Origin: CAIYTF01 sp963664845
Lineage (GTDB): Bacteria > Bacteroidota > Ignavibacteria > Ignavibacteriales > Ignavibacteriaceae
DNA length: 64,000 nucleotides
Direction of reading: 5' to 3'
Assembly (NCBI GenBank): GCA_963664845.1
Contig: OY761615.1
Coordinates: 4,836,001 to 4,900,000, forward strand
Below are positions 44,940 through 53,456 of this stretch, in pieces. The notes under the pieces were generated by a model. That model saw nothing but the letters and a program-made list of their open reading frames with translations. It searched no databases and was not told the origin of the DNA. Position 1 is the stretch's first letter. The number at the start of each line of letters is the position of its first letter. A program made the position numbers and the translations under genes.

Positions 44940-45782
44940 TTATTTTATTATTTTCTTAATTTCATTTGCTTCTGAGATCAACTTATGGAGCGCGTCATAC
45001 TCTTCCATTTCCAGAAGCTTTTTAATTGTGCGCAACTGATATATCTGCTCGTTCAAAACATCCAGCAGGTTGCTTCTGTTTTGTTTGAAGATGGGAACCC
45101 AGGTGTCCGGATTACTCTTGGCAAGACGCACAGTGCTTTCGAAACCGCTTCCTGCCAGTCTGAATATTTTATCTTCTTCCTTTTCCTTTTCCAATACAGT
45201 TAAGGCCAAGGCGAAAGAGGCTACGTGCGAAATGTGGCTTATATATGCGGCATGAAGATCGTGTGCCTTTGCATCGAGATATACCTTTTTCATTTCCAGG
45301 CTGTTATACAGTTGTTCCACATGGACAACCGCGTCAACGTCGCTGTCTTCAGGATTGCAAATAACAGTAATTTTACCTTTCATCTGGCCCCGAATGGCTG
45401 CCCGTGGGCCACTGTATTCGGTTCCCCATATGGGGTGTGTGGCAACGAAACGCGTTTTACGGGGATGATCTTTAATACAGTTTAAGATCGCTTCCTTTGT
45501 TGAGCCGACATCAATGACAACCTGTTTATCAGAGACAGCGTCCATGATTGACGGAAGCATTTCTGCGGCAGCATCAACCGGAGTCGCAAGGATTATCATG
45601 TCTGATTTGGTAATCAATTCCGGGATGGTCATGATATCATCGACAATTTTCAAGAACAGCGCTTCCTGTGCATGTTCAGGGTTTGAATCATATCCAACTA
45701 CTGAAGAGGCAAAACCATTATCCTTAAGGCTGAGGGCCAACGAACCGCCAATGAGTCCAATTCCAATTACGCCGATTACCAT
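44940..45782 (-). CDS. tyrA: Prephenate dehydrogenase
   Basis: A 280-residue enzyme with a Rossmann N-terminus (IGVIGIGLIGGSLALSLKD), the motif FVATHPIWGTEYSGP and a helical C-terminal half ending in VLNEQIYQLRTIKKLLEM. It oxidises prephenate to 4-hydroxyphenylpyruvate with NAD(P), the tyrosine branch. No ACT domain is visible at the C-terminus, so feedback control by tyrosine, if any, is not through that domain. The ATG overlaps the end of the aminotransferase gene by 7 bp. Confidence 0.92.
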   Translation of the reverse strand: MVIGVIGIGLIGGSLALSLKDNGFASSVVGYDSNPEHAQEALFLKIVDDIMTIPELITKSDMIILATPVDAAAEMLPSIMDAVSDKQVVIDVGSTKEAILNCIKDHPRKTRFVATHPIWGTEYSGPRAAIRGQMKGKITVICNPEDSDVDAVVHVEQLYNSLEMKKVYLDAKAHDLHAAYISHISHVASFALALTVLEKEKEEDKIFRLAGSGFESTVRLAKSNPDTWVPIFKQNRSNLLDVLNEQIYQLRTIKKLLEMEEYDALHKLISEANEIKKIIK

Positions 45783-46933
45783 GTTACCGCCTTTACCCGC
45801 TCAATGGCTTTTTCGAACACATGGGTGGGTGAGCAGATGCTGACGCGGATGAACCTGTGCCCGCTTTCACCGAACACCTGACCCGGAGTGATGAAAATGC
45901 CACATTCATAAAGCAGTTTGTCCGTGAATTCGAAAGCATCTTTATATGTATCCGGAATTTTTGCCCAAACAAACATCCCGGAATGGTTGCTATTCCATGA
46001 ACATTTCATTACGTCAAGCATTTCGTGAGCCTTAACGCGGCGTTTCCAGTATTCAAGATTGAGCGTTTGAAACCATTCTGCCGGCAATGAAAGGGCCTTT
46101 GCAGCTGCCGCCTGGGTGGCATAGAACATTCCGGTGTCAATATTGCTTTTAAATCTGAGCACATCTGACGTGATTTCCTCACGGGCAGCAAGCACGCCAA
46201 CACGCCAGCCGGGCATATTGTGTGATTTGCTCAAGGAGTTCAACTCAGCGGCTGTTTCTTTTGCACCCGGAACGCTCAATATACTCATTGGGTTTACGTT
46301 CAGAATAAACGAATAGGGATTATCATGGCAAATCAGGATGTTATGTTTCTTTCCAAATGCGATCAGCTTTTCAAACAACTCAAGAGTTGGCATCTGTCCC
46401 GTTGGCATGTTAGGGTAATTAACCCACATCATTTTAACCTTTGAGAGGTCAGTATTCTCCAGTTCTTCAAAATCAGGAAAATAATCATTCTCCTCTTTCA
46501 TGGAGTAGGTGAGGGGTGTAGCTTCACTTAATAATACTGCTGCACGGTAAGTAATATATCCCAATGCAGGAACCAAGGCTTCATCGCCGGGATTGAGGTA
46601 TGACATGCACAGGTGAAAAATGCCTTCTTTGCTTCCTATGAGCGGAAGTACTTCAGTAGCGGGATCCAGAGAAACCTGATAATAAGTTTCGTAGAACTCA
46701 CTGAAGGCTTTCCGGAGAAGTTCAGTTCCCCGGTAGCTTTGATAACCATGTTGATTTGGCTTCAACGCTTCCTCGTGCAGTGTTTTAATTACGTCCGGAT
46801 GCGGGGGAAAATCCGGGCTGCCGATGGCCAGGCTGAAAATATCGTTGCCGGCTTTTTTCAGATCGTCAATTTCTTTTAATTTGGTCGAGAAATAATATTC
46901 ACGGATCTGGCTTAAGCGTTCAGAGACTACCAT
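45776..46933 (-). CDS. Class I/II aminotransferase for aromatic amino acids
   Basis: A 385-residue PLP enzyme of fold type I. AIGSPDFPPHPDVIKTLHEE, WVNYPNMPTGQMP, CHDNPYSFI and the Schiff-base Lys in SLSKSHNMPGWRVG (about residue 235) are visible. It likely transaminates phenylpyruvate and 4-hydroxyphenylpyruvate to Phe and Tyr, or prephenate to arogenate. It sits between pheA (3 bp away) and tyrA (overlapping), so its role in the Phe/Tyr branches is well supported by context; exact substrate is not shown by sequence. Confidence 0.9.
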   Translation of the reverse strand: MVVSERLSQIREYYFSTKLKEIDDLKKAGNDIFSLAIGSPDFPPHPDVIKTLHEEALKPNQHGYQSYRGTELLRKAFSEFYETYYQVSLDPATEVLPLIGSKEGIFHLCMSYLNPGDEALVPALGYITYRAAVLLSEATPLTYSMKEENDYFPDFEELENTDLSKVKMMWVNYPNMPTGQMPTLELFEKLIAFGKKHNILICHDNPYSFILNVNPMSILSVPGAKETAAELNSLSKSHNMPGWRVGVLAAREEITSDVLRFKSNIDTGMFYATQAAAAKALSLPAEWFQTLNLEYWKRRVKAHEMLDVMKCSWNSNHSGMFVWAKIPDTYKDAFEFTDKLLYECGIFITPGQVFGESGHRFIRVSICSPTHVFEKAIERVKAVTW

Positions 46934-46936
46934 ATG

Positions 46937-47767
46937 TTATACCGTGCGTCCTTTCTGATATATTCCATAAACTTTTAGCGATTCGGTTATGGGTATAATT
47001 TCGGATAATACTTTGTTAAAATGATCAATGGTTTCAAACTCCATGTCCACGTGGAAAAAATATTTCCAGTTGCTTCCCGGAATGGGAAAGGATTGCAGTT
47101 TGCTCAGGTTAATTTCGTTTTCGGCAATTTTGGTCAGTACCCGAGCCAGGCTTCCACGAGTGTGGTTAGTTTGGAAATAGAGTGAGGCCTTATTAGCGTT
47201 TTCAATTTTTGGTGCTTTGTCTTCCCGTTGGAGCGACAGGAACCGGGTGTAATTATTTTTAAGCGTGTGGATATTGGGGAGAATAATTTGAAGGCCGAAC
47301 ATTTCTGCGGCAATTTTGCTGGCAATTGCTGCGATATGCTTAGGTCGGTGTTGTTTGAGTTGTTTTGCACTCAATGCAGTATCTTCCGTTTCCACGAGTT
47401 TCCACCCATGTTTTTCGAGCACGTCGGTGCACTGCAGAATGGCCATAGGGTGGCTGTGCACTTCACGTATCTCTTCCAGTTTAACACCGGGCACGGTGAG
47501 CAGCTGCTGACGGATCTGTAAATAGATCTCACCGGTTATACGGAGATTGCTGTGCTGCAGTAATGTGTAATTAGGCAGAATACTTCCGGCAAGTGAGTTT
47601 TCAATTGCCATGAGCCCGCCATCCGATGCTTTTTTATCGCACGCATGTTTAATTGTTTCACGGAAGGTGGCGCAGGGGATAACCTCAACGTCTTTTCCAT
47701 AGAAACTCCATGCTGCTTCCTGATGGAAGCTGCCTTCAAAGCCTTGTATTGCTATTCGTTTTGCCAT
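46937..47767 (-). CDS. pheA: Prephenate dehydratase with ACT domain
   Basis: A 276-residue enzyme. The catalytic domain (1-180) shows IAIQGFEGSFHQEAAW, GLMAIENSLAGSILPNYTLL and EDTALSAKQLK, with a Thr in the conserved TRFL segment (NNYTRFLSL). A C-terminal ACT domain (about 195-270, TNHTRGSLARVLTKIAENEIN) binds phenylalanine for feedback inhibition. It converts prephenate to phenylpyruvate. It heads the leftward operon and its ATG comes 2 bases after the T-run of an attenuator, so expression depends on readthrough. Confidence 0.95.
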   Translation of the reverse strand: MAKRIAIQGFEGSFHQEAAWSFYGKDVEVIPCATFRETIKHACDKKASDGGLMAIENSLAGSILPNYTLLQHSNLRITGEIYLQIRQQLLTVPGVKLEEIREVHSHPMAILQCTDVLEKHGWKLVETEDTALSAKQLKQHRPKHIAAIASKIAAEMFGLQIILPNIHTLKNNYTRFLSLQREDKAPKIENANKASLYFQTNHTRGSLARVLTKIAENEINLSKLQSFPIPGSNWKYFFHVDMEFETIDHFNKVLSEIIPITESLKVYGIYQKGRTV

Positions 47768-47769
47768 AT

Positions 47770-47798
47770 AAAAAAAAACCCGGTCTCAATGAACCGGG
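47770..47798 (-). terminator. Attenuator terminator before pheA
   Basis: On the minus strand CCCGGT (complement of 47793-47798 as ACCGGG) pairs with ACCGGG (complement of 47779-47784), followed by nine T (47770-47778). It sits directly in front of the pheA ATG, so transcription must pass it for the operon to be made. Confidence 0.88.
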
Positions 47799-47828
47799 CG
47801 CCTGTTTACTTTATAAAATTTTTGATCA

Positions 47829-47909
47829 TTATAAGCAAATGTCGCCCGTGCTACTAAAGTAGTAATAAAAATTGCTAAAAAACGGGCTAAATACTTTTGC
47901 TCTTGTCAT
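47829..47909 (-). CDS. Phe/Tyr-rich leader peptide of the aromatic operon
   Basis: A 26-residue peptide, MTRAKV then FSPFFSNFYYYF, then a short tail. Phe is at residues 7, 10, 11, 14 and 18 and Tyr at 15-17: eight of twelve residues in the core. Its stop is 62 bases before pheA. Ribosome stalling at scarce Phe-tRNA or Tyr-tRNA is expected to switch the downstream hairpins. No strong ribosome site is seen, which is common in Bacteroidota. It resembles pheL-type leaders in logic, not in sequence. Confidence 0.8.
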   Translation of the reverse strand: MTRAKVFSPFFSNFYYYFSSTGDICL

Positions 47910-48031
47910 GCTTAAATATAAAAAGTTTTTTCTGAAATATCCAAGAAAAACTTGAAGAAATGGCGTAATAAAGGAATAATTATGCAGAAAAGGTGAAATG
48001 CGGGTTATATGGCTCAGCCGAAACGACCGAT

Positions 48032-48063
48032 AAACGGGGCGGCTTACCAAGGCCGCCCCGTTT
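48032..48063. terminator. Strong hairpin terminator
   Basis: AAACGGGGCGGC (48032-48043) and GCCGCCCCGTTT (48052-48063) form a 12-bp perfect stem with an 8-base loop. It lies 15 bases after the stop of the leftward gene at 48079 and upstream of the pheA leader, so it insulates the aromatic operon from readthrough. Confidence 0.85.
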
Positions 48064-48078
48064 ACAATAATCCAATTA

Positions 48079-49038
48079 TCAGAAATTGAATGTCATGCCG
48101 ATCTTATAAGTAGCTTTCATCAAAGGGTCTTCACCACCGAATGGGAAGTTCATAGCGTCTTTTCTGAGCTCATAAATGCCATACGACAATCCGCTTTTAA
48201 GCACAAAGTTGAGGATGGGGGCTGCAGTCGGTGAACTTTTTAAGACTTTGCCAATGAATTCATCAAGAAGTCCCTGGCAGGCAGCTTCGGTGATAAGGCT
48301 GGCTCCCATTTTCCAGAAGAGCACACGCTGATAGACCTGTGCGCGTTCGTAAGAGACATCAACTGAAAGAGCAGGAATGAACTGCATTTTAATTGAAGAT
48401 TCACTTTTAATTCCAAAGCGGAACGTATCGTCGAAATAGGCGAGCTTATTCACGTCGCTGTTGTGGAGGATAGCATTGTTGATTCTCAGTCTGGTCCATC
48501 CGAAGCCGTTTCCAGTGGTGAACAGAAATGCGGATGATCCGGCGGCGTAGCCATATCCTTTATCCCATCCGATACCAAACATCACCGATTCGGCATCCAG
48601 ATTGCCAACGGTGTTATTTTTCCAAAGGTCGGCATTGTCAATTGCGAATTCAGCATAGTGACTATTATATTTCAGAACAGAAGATTTCTTGCTTACGGGC
48701 TTCTGATATTCATGTCCGAGCTTTACCTGGGCATATCCTGTTTTGTCCATTGACCCAAGAAGACTGTTGATTTTATTTTCTGATCTGCCATAGTTAACCT
48801 GCATGAACGGGCCACCATTTTTGAAGCCACCGAACCCATAGTCCCAGAATTCGTAATGCATGTTCTTATGATGTTTTTTATGGAACCAGTGAAATTCGAC
48901 CTGTTCCTGGTCCGTTGAATCCTGACAGACTGAGTTTTCACTGGTTGTATCCTGGTCGTTCTCTTGCGCGAAAACCGGACCGGCAACCGCCAAGGAAAAT
49001 ATGAAGAGCAAAGAGTAACTTAGTATTGAGTGTTTCAT
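48079..49038 (-). CDS. Exported protein of unknown function
   Basis: About 319 residues. A signal peptide ends in VAGPVFAQ. A His-rich stretch follows (HWFHKKHHKNMHYEF, about 48-62), then a glycine/aromatic-rich region with many alternating polar and hydrophobic residues (VMFGIGWDKGYGYAAGSSAF) and a final MTFNF, as expected for an outer-membrane barrel. The His cluster could bind metal. It is not recognised as a named family. The ATG at 49038 starts the signal peptide; the frame reaches 49074 without support. It is transcribed alone and ends at a strong hairpin. Confidence 0.65.
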   Translation of the reverse strand: MKHSILSYSLLFIFSLAVAGPVFAQENDQDTTSENSVCQDSTDQEQVEFHWFHKKHHKNMHYEFWDYGFGGFKNGGPFMQVNYGRSENKINSLLGSMDKTGYAQVKLGHEYQKPVSKKSSVLKYNSHYAEFAIDNADLWKNNTVGNLDAESVMFGIGWDKGYGYAAGSSAFLFTTGNGFGWTRLRINNAILHNSDVNKLAYFDDTFRFGIKSESSIKMQFIPALSVDVSYERAQVYQRVLFWKMGASLITEAACQGLLDEFIGKVLKSSPTAAPILNFVLKSGLSYGIYELRKDAMNFPFGGEDPLMKATYKIGMTFNF

Positions 49039-49074
49039 GTCTTTTTCTTTATAATTAATAAATGTAATAAACAT

Positions 49075-50072
49075 TTAAAGTGTCTATACCAAAATTACTG
49101 CGAAAACAGCCCACATGGAAGAATTAATGATAAATGGTTTTTGAGGCTGATAGACGACGGTGAAAGCAGATGACTGACAGTTGGCTACGCGGAAAGCTGC
49201 ATGCGCGAACGCAGTTGCTGTATAGCGGTGGCATACCAGGGCATTGATTAATGATGATTTGTTCGGTGGTGTCTGAATGGTGAGATTAATACATGTTTAT
49301 TATTCGGCGATCCTAACAGCAGGGCAAAATGGAGTTCGCTGAGTGTACATAAAGCTGCAACTTTTTATTTGTCCCGCTTCGGGGACGATTCCCACTCTTA
49401 TTTCACAACCGTAGGCTGAGAACCCACGCTCATTATAGTTTACTTCCTATGATGGTTGTCGAATAATTAATTCCACCGTGAATTCTGTTTAATAAAACTA
49501 TGTTTATAGTCATTAAAGTTGAGATTGCCCCGCACACGCATAGGCGTCAACTTAAAATTTGGATGAAAGAATTTCTATTGTTCATTGTGCACATTGCCAC
49601 AATGGTCGTGAAGGCTATTATGATTTGTTCATGTCCTGAAAGGACTAAATTTGAATAACCGCGGGCGCGAGCCCGCGGTAACCTACTTAAGAATTATCCG
49701 TCCCTGAAAGGGGCGAACAAAACCCTTTAATTGGTTTGAATCTGTTAATTTCCAGTCCAACTGACCGGTAACTGTTTTGCCATATTCGCGTAATCCATAG
49801 CACGATTGCTGCTTTTATTCGCCCCTTTCAGGGACGGATTCAGTCTCATCTTCCTGCCGTGGGCTCGCGCCCACGGTTATTCATGTTTTGTACCGTTGGC
49901 ACATCAGAAATGAAAGTCTAATATATTGTTTCGTTAGTTTGACGCCTATGCGTGAGGCGGGATGAGGCACTTCGACGATGACTCATCGCAATGACAAAGT
50001 ACTTTGTTATAAGCCATCCACCTTCGGGAGTTCGGAAACAGAAGCTATTATATATCGAAAATGAAACCGTTG
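49075..50072. other. 1-kb intergenic region with a fold-back repeat cluster
   Basis: No gene is seen. From 49371 to 49953 it is filled by hairpins and inverted repeats, listed separately. The first 290 bases (49075-49365) hold nothing recognisable. Confidence 0.6.
49371..49953. repeat. REP/BIME-like cluster of hairpins in inverted order
   Basis: Outer pair: ACGCATAGGCGTCAA (49536-49550) matched by its exact reverse complement at 49939-49953. Inner pair: a roughly 70-base unit at 49653-49722 is repeated in reverse orientation at 49813-49884. Each inner unit has two hairpins: CCGCGGGC-GCGA-GCCCGCGG (49659-49678) versus CCGTGGGC-TCGC-GCCCACGG (49857-49876), and CGTCCC-TGAAA-GGGGCG (49699-49715) with its inverse at 49820-49836. 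Smaller related hairpins lie at 49371-49386 and 49633-49645. The first stem differs by a compensated C-G to T-A change. It resembles palindromic REP-type repeats mobilised by RAYT transposases; no transposase is present here. Confidence 0.75.
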
Positions 50073-50507
50073 TCAGGGCGTTCCGGAAATGTAGCTCATC
50101 AGTTGTGAAATAAGATCCTGCATTTCCGAAATAGTCTCTTTAACAATATCACCAATGGATATGAGACCAATCACTTTGCCGTTTTCAATCACCGGGAGGT
50201 GGCGGATCTTCTTACCGGTAACCAGTTCCATGCACTCTTCGATGTTTTGATCAGGAGTTACGGAAACGAGATGTGCCGACATGATTTCATGGACAAAGAG
50301 TTCTTTTGAATGTTTGCCCTGAAGGGCGACCTTTCTGGCATAATCACGTTCAGACAGGATACCGACAAGCTCCTCATCCTTCATCACCAAAACAGCGCCA
50401 ATTTCCTTATCCGCCATCAATTGGAGGGCATCGAACACTGAAGTATCGGGCTTAACCGCCCAGATTGAAGTACCCTTAACTTTCAAAATATCTTTTACAA
50501 GTTTCAT
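50073..50507 (-). CDS. CBS-domain pair protein
   Basis: A 144-residue protein made of two CBS domains (about 5-65 and 75-135): WAVKPDTSVFDALQLMADKEIGAVLVM, then GILSERDYARKV, and HLVSVTPDQNIEECMELV with IRHLPVIENGKVIGLISIGDIV. Such stand-alone CBS pairs bind adenine nucleotides and act as energy or redox sensors; the partner here is unknown. The ATG at 50507 has AGGAAA 8 bases upstream and is preferred over the frame start at 50537. It is transcribed alone. Confidence 0.9.
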   Translation of the reverse strand: MKLVKDILKVKGTSIWAVKPDTSVFDALQLMADKEIGAVLVMKDEELVGILSERDYARKVALQGKHSKELFVHEIMSAHLVSVTPDQNIEECMELVTGKKIRHLPVIENGKVIGLISIGDIVKETISEMQDLISQLMSYISGTP

Positions 50508-50619
50508 TGCATTTTCCTGTTTGCTGGTTACACACACACTAATTAGTCGGAAGTAAGATAGGAAATAATACGAATAAATGAAATCCGGGATGGATTAAAT
50601 TATTGATTCCGGCGGGCAT

Positions 50620-50661
50620 AAAAAAAAGCCTCAAATAAGCAGTTGCCGCGTTATTTGAGGC
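50620..50661 (-). terminator. Intrinsic terminator of the Bax-inhibitor-1 gene
   Basis: On the minus strand an 11-bp stem (GCCTCAAATAA at 50651-50661 complement, paired with 50628-50638) is followed by eight T (50620-50627). It lies 40 bases after the gene stop at 50702. Confidence 0.88.
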
Positions 50662-50701
50662 TGAAAATCATCTAAAGCCGGCTTCGGAACAATTGGTTAG
50701 G

Positions 50702-51403
50702 CTATCTTCTTCTTCCGAACAAATTCAGGAGTGCGAGGAAAAGATTGATGAAGTCCAGATAAAGCGTAAGTGCTCCAAGGACGGAGGCCTGGGTTGAAAT
50801 GCCGTCGTTATTGAGTGTTGCCACCGCCATGTTTTTCAGCTTTTGGGTGTCATACGCGGTCAAACCGGTGAATATGATTACCATCAGGAATGAAACTATC
50901 CAGTTTAAATCCGCGCTGCGGAGGAATAAATTTACTACAGAGGCAATAATAACCCCTATCAAACCCATCATCATGAATTGCCCGACTCCGGTAAGATTCT
51001 TTTTGGTGATATAGCCATAAGCACTCATCGCAGCGAACATTCCGGCTGTCGTGAGGAAGATAGAAGCTACAGACTCGGGGACATAAAGGGAGAGAATGAC
51101 CGAGAAGGTCATGCCGGTGAGGGCAGAATAGAGCAAGAAAAGGAGGACTGCTGTTGTTGCCTGAAGTTTCGCGATCCTGGCAGAAAGATATATTACGAGT
51201 CCAAATTGTCCAAAAATCAGCGCATAGAACACCATCCGGTTGGTGAAAACAACTTCGATCAGACCTGATGCCATAAAATAGATCGCGGTTAACGCGGTGA
51301 CAAGAAGGCCGAGCGTCATCCATCCATATACTTTAGTGAGAAATGCCTGTTGAATATCTGTGACGACTTTTGCAAGCCGTGCGTCTTGAGAATAATTATC
51401 CAT
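50702..51403 (-). CDS. Bax inhibitor-1 / YccA family membrane protein
   Basis: A 233-residue protein with seven membrane spans. TKVYGWMTLGLLVTALTA at the first span, YSALTGMTFSVILSLY and the C-terminal FTGLTAYDTQKLKNM with LTLYLDFINLFLALLNLFG are family hallmarks; the Asp residues in the last two spans form the di-aspartyl pH sensor known from BsYetJ. Members act as calcium leak channels or protease modulators (YccA with FtsH). GGAATTATAC precedes the ATG. It is transcribed alone. Confidence 0.93.
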   Translation of the reverse strand: MDNYSQDARLAKVVTDIQQAFLTKVYGWMTLGLLVTALTAIYFMASGLIEVVFTNRMVFYALIFGQFGLVIYLSARIAKLQATTAVLLFLLYSALTGMTFSVILSLYVPESVASIFLTTAGMFAAMSAYGYITKKNLTGVGQFMMMGLIGVIIASVVNLFLRSADLNWIVSFLMVIIFTGLTAYDTQKLKNMAVATLNNDGISTQASVLGALTLYLDFINLFLALLNLFGRRR

Positions 51404-51470
51404 GTATAATTCCGTTTTAGTTCAGTCAAAAATAAATTTAATAAGCATACTGTGCAATATACTAATTAGG

Positions 51471-53369
51471 TCACTTTCTTTTATTTGCCAGGCTGTCGCC
51501 GGCTGCGCGGCTGCCCAGTTCAGCAGCTTTCTGCCATTCCGCTTCCGCTTTGTCACGTTCACCAACTGAGGCATATACAAGACCCCGTGTATAGTACGCT
51601 TCGGCAAATGCCGGTTTTAGGCGAAGAGATTGCGACAAATTGTAAAGGGCCTCCGGGGAATTCTTCAAATGGTACCAAACCAAACCCCTGTTAAAATATG
51701 CTTCTGAGAATTCCGGATTTAATTTGAGTGCGCTATCACAATCGGTGAGAGCGCCGTGGAAGTCTTCCGTCAGGCATTTAACATTTGCACGATTATTGTA
51801 TACCTCCGGATCATCGCTTGTATGCTGGAGCGACTTAGAGTAGAATGCGATTGCCCTCTGATACTCGTTTTGATCAGCATAAATATTCCCAAGGTTATAA
51901 TAGACATAGCCCTGTGTACTGTCCAGAGAAATTGCTTTCAGATAATCGTTTATGGCATTATTATGATCCTGCAAATGCTCGCGGACTACCCCGCGGTTAT
52001 ACCAGAAATCAAAGAATTTGGGATAGAGAGAAATGGCCTTGGTGTAGTCTTCCAGCGCACCATTGATGTCTCCGGAGCTAAACTTGTACATTCCCCGCGC
52101 GTTATAGGCGGATGCATTTGTCGGGTCTATTGAGAGGACTGCATTATTGAACGCCACTGGATCTGTATAGTTTTTTGCATTATTAAATGAAACGGCGGCA
52201 AATACCAGTATTACGAATGCTGTCAACTTTACAAAGCGGCGTTCACGAATGGGGGACAATATGCGTTTAAGAGGGGGCAGGAAGAAAATAAATCCGATCA
52301 TCGGCACGTAGGCGCGGTGTTCCAAATACTGATAACCAAAATCAGCGCACGGGTGGCGGAAAAGGAGGGGTGGAAGTGAAAATACAACAAACCATAGTGT
52401 TCCAAATGCAAAAAAAATCCGGTTTTCCTGTTTACTCTTTATAATAAGCAGGAGTAATCCGCTTATAACAAAACAACCAAAAACAGTGAAGAAACCATTG
52501 AAGCGTGGCATGGGGGACATGTGCAAAGGAAGAAGCAGTTTTGCCAACGTGATTGGAATTGTTGGAAGGTTTTTTAGTAAAGGCAGAATCCCATAAAATT
52601 CAGCTGCGGGTTCTGAATAGATTACCTGCTTTCTTATCAAAATGTAAGCCAGTGAAGCAGTGATGGCAAAAACGGCAGGAACTGCAATTTGTTTTACCGG
52701 TTTATCCCGGTTGAACAGGAGATACCAAGTGATCAACAGGCCTGGAAATATCACAGCCGTTTCTTTGGACAACAGGGCGACCACGAAAAATAAGCCATGA
52801 AAACACAACGCAACGATTCTTCCGGTTTTCAGATAGTTGATAAAAAAAATAAATGAAACCATCATTGAAAGCCCCAGGAGAAGATCGCCACGGGAGGGCA
52901 GCCAACATATGGCGTGCGTAAACAGGGGATGTACTGAAAACAAAACTGAACCGGTCAAAGCTAATGTTCTGCTTACATCCATTTTGGTAAGCAGGAAGAA
53001 TAGTGCGCAACAAGTGAGTATGTGAAGGAGTAAGTTATCAAGATGGAACATCAGGAGTTCGCCTCCGGAAACGTAGGCATCGATCATATAAGTGATGGTC
53101 TGCAGAGGACGGTAGAATGCATCGCCTTTGGCCTCATTGAATGCATCCCGGGTGAATGCGTTGAAAACGTTTCCAGGATTCCCGAGCCAAGTCATCTTGT
53201 CGCGTATAATGAGGGTGTCATCGAGGCCCGTAAAACCGAAACTAAGCGTTTGAACGTAAAGAAGCCCTGCTATTGAAGTGATTATTATATAAGGTAAAAC
53301 CTTGAATAAAAGGGTTCGGGTTTCGGAAGCGTGTTTAGTTTGGATCTGATTTTTTTTGTTTTTCGCCAT
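51471..53369 (-). CDS. GT-C-like membrane protein with C-terminal TPR repeats
   Basis: A 632-residue protein. About ten membrane spans fill residues 25-400. FTGLDDTLIIRDK in the first outer loop and FYRPLQTITYMIDAYV, FHLDNLLLHIL, SVHPLFTHAICWLPSRGDLL fit the TMTC/O-mannosyltransferase-like GT-C layout. The last 220 residues are five or six TPR repeats (NARGMYKFSSGDINGALEDY, NRGVVREHLQDHNNAINDY, YNLGNIYADQNEYQRAIAFY). It probably transfers a sugar to an envelope protein or polymer; substrate is unknown. The ATG at 53369 is used. It is not clearly linked to neighbours. Confidence 0.78.
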   Translation of the reverse strand: MAKNKKNQIQTKHASETRTLLFKVLPYIIITSIAGLLYVQTLSFGFTGLDDTLIIRDKMTWLGNPGNVFNAFTRDAFNEAKGDAFYRPLQTITYMIDAYVSGGELLMFHLDNLLLHILTCCALFFLLTKMDVSRTLALTGSVLFSVHPLFTHAICWLPSRGDLLLGLSMMVSFIFFINYLKTGRIVALCFHGLFFVVALLSKETAVIFPGLLITWYLLFNRDKPVKQIAVPAVFAITASLAYILIRKQVIYSEPAAEFYGILPLLKNLPTIPITLAKLLLPLHMSPMPRFNGFFTVFGCFVISGLLLLIIKSKQENRIFFAFGTLWFVVFSLPPLLFRHPCADFGYQYLEHRAYVPMIGFIFFLPPLKRILSPIRERRFVKLTAFVILVFAAVSFNNAKNYTDPVAFNNAVLSIDPTNASAYNARGMYKFSSGDINGALEDYTKAISLYPKFFDFWYNRGVVREHLQDHNNAINDYLKAISLDSTQGYVYYNLGNIYADQNEYQRAIAFYSKSLQHTSDDPEVYNNRANVKCLTEDFHGALTDCDSALKLNPEFSEAYFNRGLVWYHLKNSPEALYNLSQSLRLKPAFAEAYYTRGLVYASVGERDKAEAEWQKAAELGSRAAGDSLANKRK

Positions 53370-53456
53370 TTCCGGACTTGCCTGGTGCCTGGGTTGAAAA
53401 TAATCTTTTCGCTTCCCGAAAAGATATAAAATTAATTTCGAACAACGATCAGTTCC

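Larger units (their letters stand above)
47770..47909 (-). promoter_or_regulatory. Transcription attenuator of the Phe/Tyr operon
   Basis: Four pairing segments are visible on the minus strand: 1 = GCCCGT (47882-47887, inside the leader peptide gene), 2 = ACGGGCG (47843-47849), 3 = CGCCCGGT (47793-47800), 4 = ACCGGG (47779-47784). Segments 1:2 and 3:4 pair (3:4 is the terminator); 2:3 can pair instead (CGGGCG with CGCCCG) and would prevent termination. A ribosome stalled on Phe or Tyr codons would cover segment 1 and favour 2:3. This is the classic leader-peptide attenuation layout. Confidence 0.82.

Noticed and set aside
49371..49953. CRISPR array
   Set aside because: The repeats are in inverted orientation, differ in length and lack regular spacers; no cas gene is present.
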